From assembly GCA_029939085.1 (NCBI GenBank), contig JAOZTQ010000001.1, forward strand, positions 1 through 33,047: a DNA stretch of 33,047 bases, given 5' to 3'. Below are positions 31,338 through 33,047 of the stretch, piece after piece. Source of the DNA: Candidatus Nanopelagicales bacterium. GTDB lineage: Bacteria > Actinomycetota > Actinomycetes > S36-B12 > GCA-2699445. How positions within the stretch are numbered: position 1 is the stretch's first letter; every line of letters starts with the position of its first letter. The notes beneath the pieces were generated by a model. It saw only the letters and a program-made list of their open reading frames with translations. It ran no database searches and was not told the DNA's origin. Made by a program: the position numbers and the translations under genes.

Positions 31338-32069
31338 ATGCTCTCCCTGCTGCGTAATCCTCGCTGGCAGGCCTTCACGGCGGCCGCATTGATTGCGATC
31401 GTCGCTTTCGGCCTTTTAAGTCTGTGGCAATACAACCGAGCCGAAGAAGAACGGATTGAATTCAGCGCCATTTCCGAACGCTTGGAAAGTCCGCCGGCCT
31501 CACTGGCGTATACCGATGCCAGTGACGCAGTTGATTGGCAGCGGGTTCAAGTCACTGGTGAGTACGATCCTGACGCTCAACTCCTCATCCGGAACCGACC
31601 GCAAAGTGGGAGTAACGGATTCTGGGTCACAACATTGCTACTCACTGATGAGGGCGCTACTTGGGTGGTCCGGGGCTGGCTACCGGCCGCAATCGGAAAT
31701 CTGGAACCTGCGCCGGCCCCACCCTCCGGAATACTCACAGTGGACGGCTACGCGCGTAAACCGGAGACGGCACCGGCTCGAAAAGCCGACGATGTGCCAG
31801 CCGGACAGGCAAGTGCGATGAACCCCGAGGGGCTATCCGAACTCGTTGCCGGACCCAGACCCTCCAGTTGGTACGTGATCGCGGCAAATGATCCAGAGTT
31901 GACGCCAGTGCCATTGCCGGAACCGACCGACTCCCGCAACCTCTCCTATGCTGGCCAATGGCTACTATTCGCGGCTGTCGTGATCGGCGGTTGGTTCTTC
32001 TTCCTAAGGCGTGAGGCAGCGGAAGTCTCGGCGGAACATGATCAGACTGACTCCACAGCTGCCGTGTGA
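31338..32069 (+). CDS. SURF1-family cytochrome oxidase assembly protein
   Basis: A 243-residue inner membrane protein aiding assembly of heme-copper cytochrome c oxidase. Two membrane helices near the ends (about 11-30 and 207-225) flank an extracytoplasmic domain, as in all SURF1 proteins. Visible family elements are SLWQYNRAEE after helix 1, QVTGEYDPDAQLLIRNR, GFWVTTLLL, WVVRGWLP and the C-terminal NLSYAGQWLLFA. It follows DUF3099 by nine bases and is probably also in the tldD run of genes. Confidence 0.93.
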   Translation: MLSLLRNPRWQAFTAAALIAIVAFGLLSLWQYNRAEEERIEFSAISERLESPPASLAYTDASDAVDWQRVQVTGEYDPDAQLLIRNRPQSGSNGFWVTTLLLTDEGATWVVRGWLPAAIGNLEPAPAPPSGILTVDGYARKPETAPARKADDVPAGQASAMNPEGLSELVAGPRPSSWYVIAANDPELTPVPLPEPTDSRNLSYAGQWLLFAAVVIGGWFFFLRREAAEVSAEHDQTDSTAAV

Positions 32070-32073
32070 CGGC

Positions 32074-32095
32074 CCAACCCGAGACAACGAGTTGG
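32074..32095. terminator. Weak hairpin between SURF1 and the ABC exporter
   Basis: CCAACCCG and CGAGTTGG pair as an 8-bp stem with one mismatch around a 6-base loop, in the 39-base gap between convergent genes. No T-run follows, so termination by it is uncertain. Confidence 0.3.
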
Positions 32096-32108
32096 CTAGG
32101 TTGAGACG

Positions 32109-33047
32109 TCAGGAATCAACCTGCGTTCGGCCTTGGAACTGCGTGCGATATAGCTCGGCATAAAGCCCACCTGCTGCCAGCAAATCAGTATGCGTTCCGT
32201 GCTCGACGACCTGACCCGCATCGATCACCAATATTTGATCGGCTTCTCGAATCGTGCTCAATCGATGAGCGATGACGACAGAAGTTCGACCAGTTAAAGC
32301 CCTAGCCAGAGCTCGCTGCACCGCTGCCTCACTGTCACTGTCCAGGTGCGCCGTAGCCTCGTCCAGTACAACTACACGAGGCTGTTTGAGCAGTAATCGA
32401 GCGATAGCTAGCCGCTGTCGCTCACCGCCGGATAACCGGTGACCACGATCTCCAACAATCGTGTCCATCCCCTCAGGTAAATCCCTGATTAGGCCAGCAA
32501 TCTGGGCATCTTCACAAGCAGCCCATACTTCCGATAGCTCTGCTTCCGGTCGGGCGTACCTGAGGTTGGCCAGAATGGTGTCGTGGAACAGATGCGCATC
32601 TTGCGTCACTACCCCGACAGTGTCGTGAATGGATTGTTGGGTCAATGACCGCAGATCTTCGCCACCGATCCGAACCTCACCTGAGTCTGGATCGTACAGC
32701 CGGGACACCAGCGATGTAATCGTGGTCTTGCCAGCACCCGACGGACCGACTAGCGCGAGCATCTTGCCCGGAGCAACCGTGAAATTCACATCTCGTAGTG
32801 CTGGCGCGGAGTTGGCGGCGTCAGCTGTCTTTCGAGCGACTGATTCCAGCGATGCCAGTGAAACATCTGCCGCTCGAGGGTAAGTGAAGTTCACATTGTC
32901 GAACTCGACCGAGGCGGGGTTTGAAGCACTCAACATCTCAGCCTCTGGTGCATCAGCTACCTGTGGCTTCAGATCTAGTACCTCAAAGACGCGGTCAAAG
33001 GAGACCAGAGCGGTCATGACATCAACTCGAACATTTGAAAGTGCCGT
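32109..33047 (-). CDS. ABC exporter with fused membrane domain, C-terminal part (cut by the window)
   Basis: The frame is open past the window edge: codons before the ATG at 33017 read TALSNVRVDV, the end of the membrane domain of a half-size ABC exporter, so 33017 is not the real start. Visible are the linker (TALVSFDRVFEVLDL) and the complete nucleotide-binding domain: A-loop FTYPRA, Walker A GPSGAGKTT, Q-loop VTQDAHLF, signature LSGGERQRLA, Walker B VVVLDEATAHLD and H-loop AHRLST. Likely an MsbA/LmrA-like lipid or drug exporter working as a homo- or heterodimer. Substrate unknown. A long insert (RAADVSLASLESVARKT...) sits between A-loop and Walker A. Confidence 0.92.
   Translation of the reverse strand, partial: TALSNVRVDVMTALVSFDRVFEVLDLKPQVADAPEAEMLSASNPASVEFDNVNFTYPRAADVSLASLESVARKTADAANSAPALRDVNFTVAPGKMLALVGPSGAGKTTITSLVSRLYDPDSGEVRIGGEDLRSLTQQSIHDTVGVVTQDAHLFHDTILANLRYARPEAELSEVWAACEDAQIAGLIRDLPEGMDTIVGDRGHRLSGGERQRLAIARLLLKQPRVVVLDEATAHLDSDSEAAVQRALARALTGRTSVVIAHRLSTIREADQILVIDAGQVVEHGTHTDLLAAGGLYAELYRTQFQGRTQVDS

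Overview
This window is chromosomal DNA from a member of class Actinomycetes (Actinomycetota) with moderate GC for the group. The gene order is the evidence. nrdJ-nrdR-LysM protein-lexA-dinG-hflX-dapF-miaA-miaB closely follows the housekeeping block known from Mycobacterium and Streptomyces. Actinobacterial-only families are also present: a DUF4916 Nudix-like protein, DUF3099, an MT0933-type antitoxin-like protein and TldD/TldE. I cannot fix the genus. The modest GC and compact spacing would fit a free-living aquatic lineage, but that is inference.

Layout. Bases 1-1017 are an accessory-looking stretch with two small secreted-protein genes, a hairpin and four direct repeats spaced 21-23 bp that abut the nrdJ stop codon. 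Bases 1018-4377 hold the B12-dependent ribonucleotide reductase gene nrdJ and its repressor nrdR, with a pair of NrdR-box-like palindromes upstream. Bases 4569-6089 are a divergent SOS unit: a LysM membrane protein (ChiZ/YneA-like) and lexA, sharing an intergenic region with two LexA boxes. Bases 6095-10314 carry a DinG-like helicase, hflX and dapF. Bases 10344-12315 are a head-to-head GT4 glycosyltransferase / PIG-L deacetylase pair placed between dapF and miaA, which are normally adjacent. Bases 12272-15158 hold miaA, a small antitoxin-like helical protein, a bidirectional terminator and miaB. Bases 15300-19102 are a tightly coupled operon of a Nudix-like gene, pta and ackA. Bases 19234-24386 hold an APC permease, the nfeD / SPFH / SpoU-methyltransferase operon, an orphan ABC ATPase and a conserved hypothetical gene. 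Bases 24420-28024 hold serB, a DHA2 multidrug exporter and sixA. Bases 28086-32069 are a run of tldD, tldE/pmbA, DUF3099 and SURF1. The window ends inside an ABC exporter gene.

Genes working together. NrdR should tune dNTP supply, LexA should control the division-inhibitor-like LysM gene and itself, Pta-AckA convert acetyl-CoA to acetate with ATP formation, and TldD/TldE form one protease.

Two themes recur. Many genes lack a Shine-Dalgarno sequence and instead have TANNNT exactly 6 nt (once 5 nt) before the start codon, which suggests widespread leaderless transcripts. Several neighbours are translationally coupled or overlap at their 3' ends. I found no CRISPR array, tRNA, rRNA or intact transposase. 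I saw no clearly new multi-gene system; the best leads are regulatory architecture, the sugar-modification pair and the catalytically degenerate Nudix protein coupled to pta.
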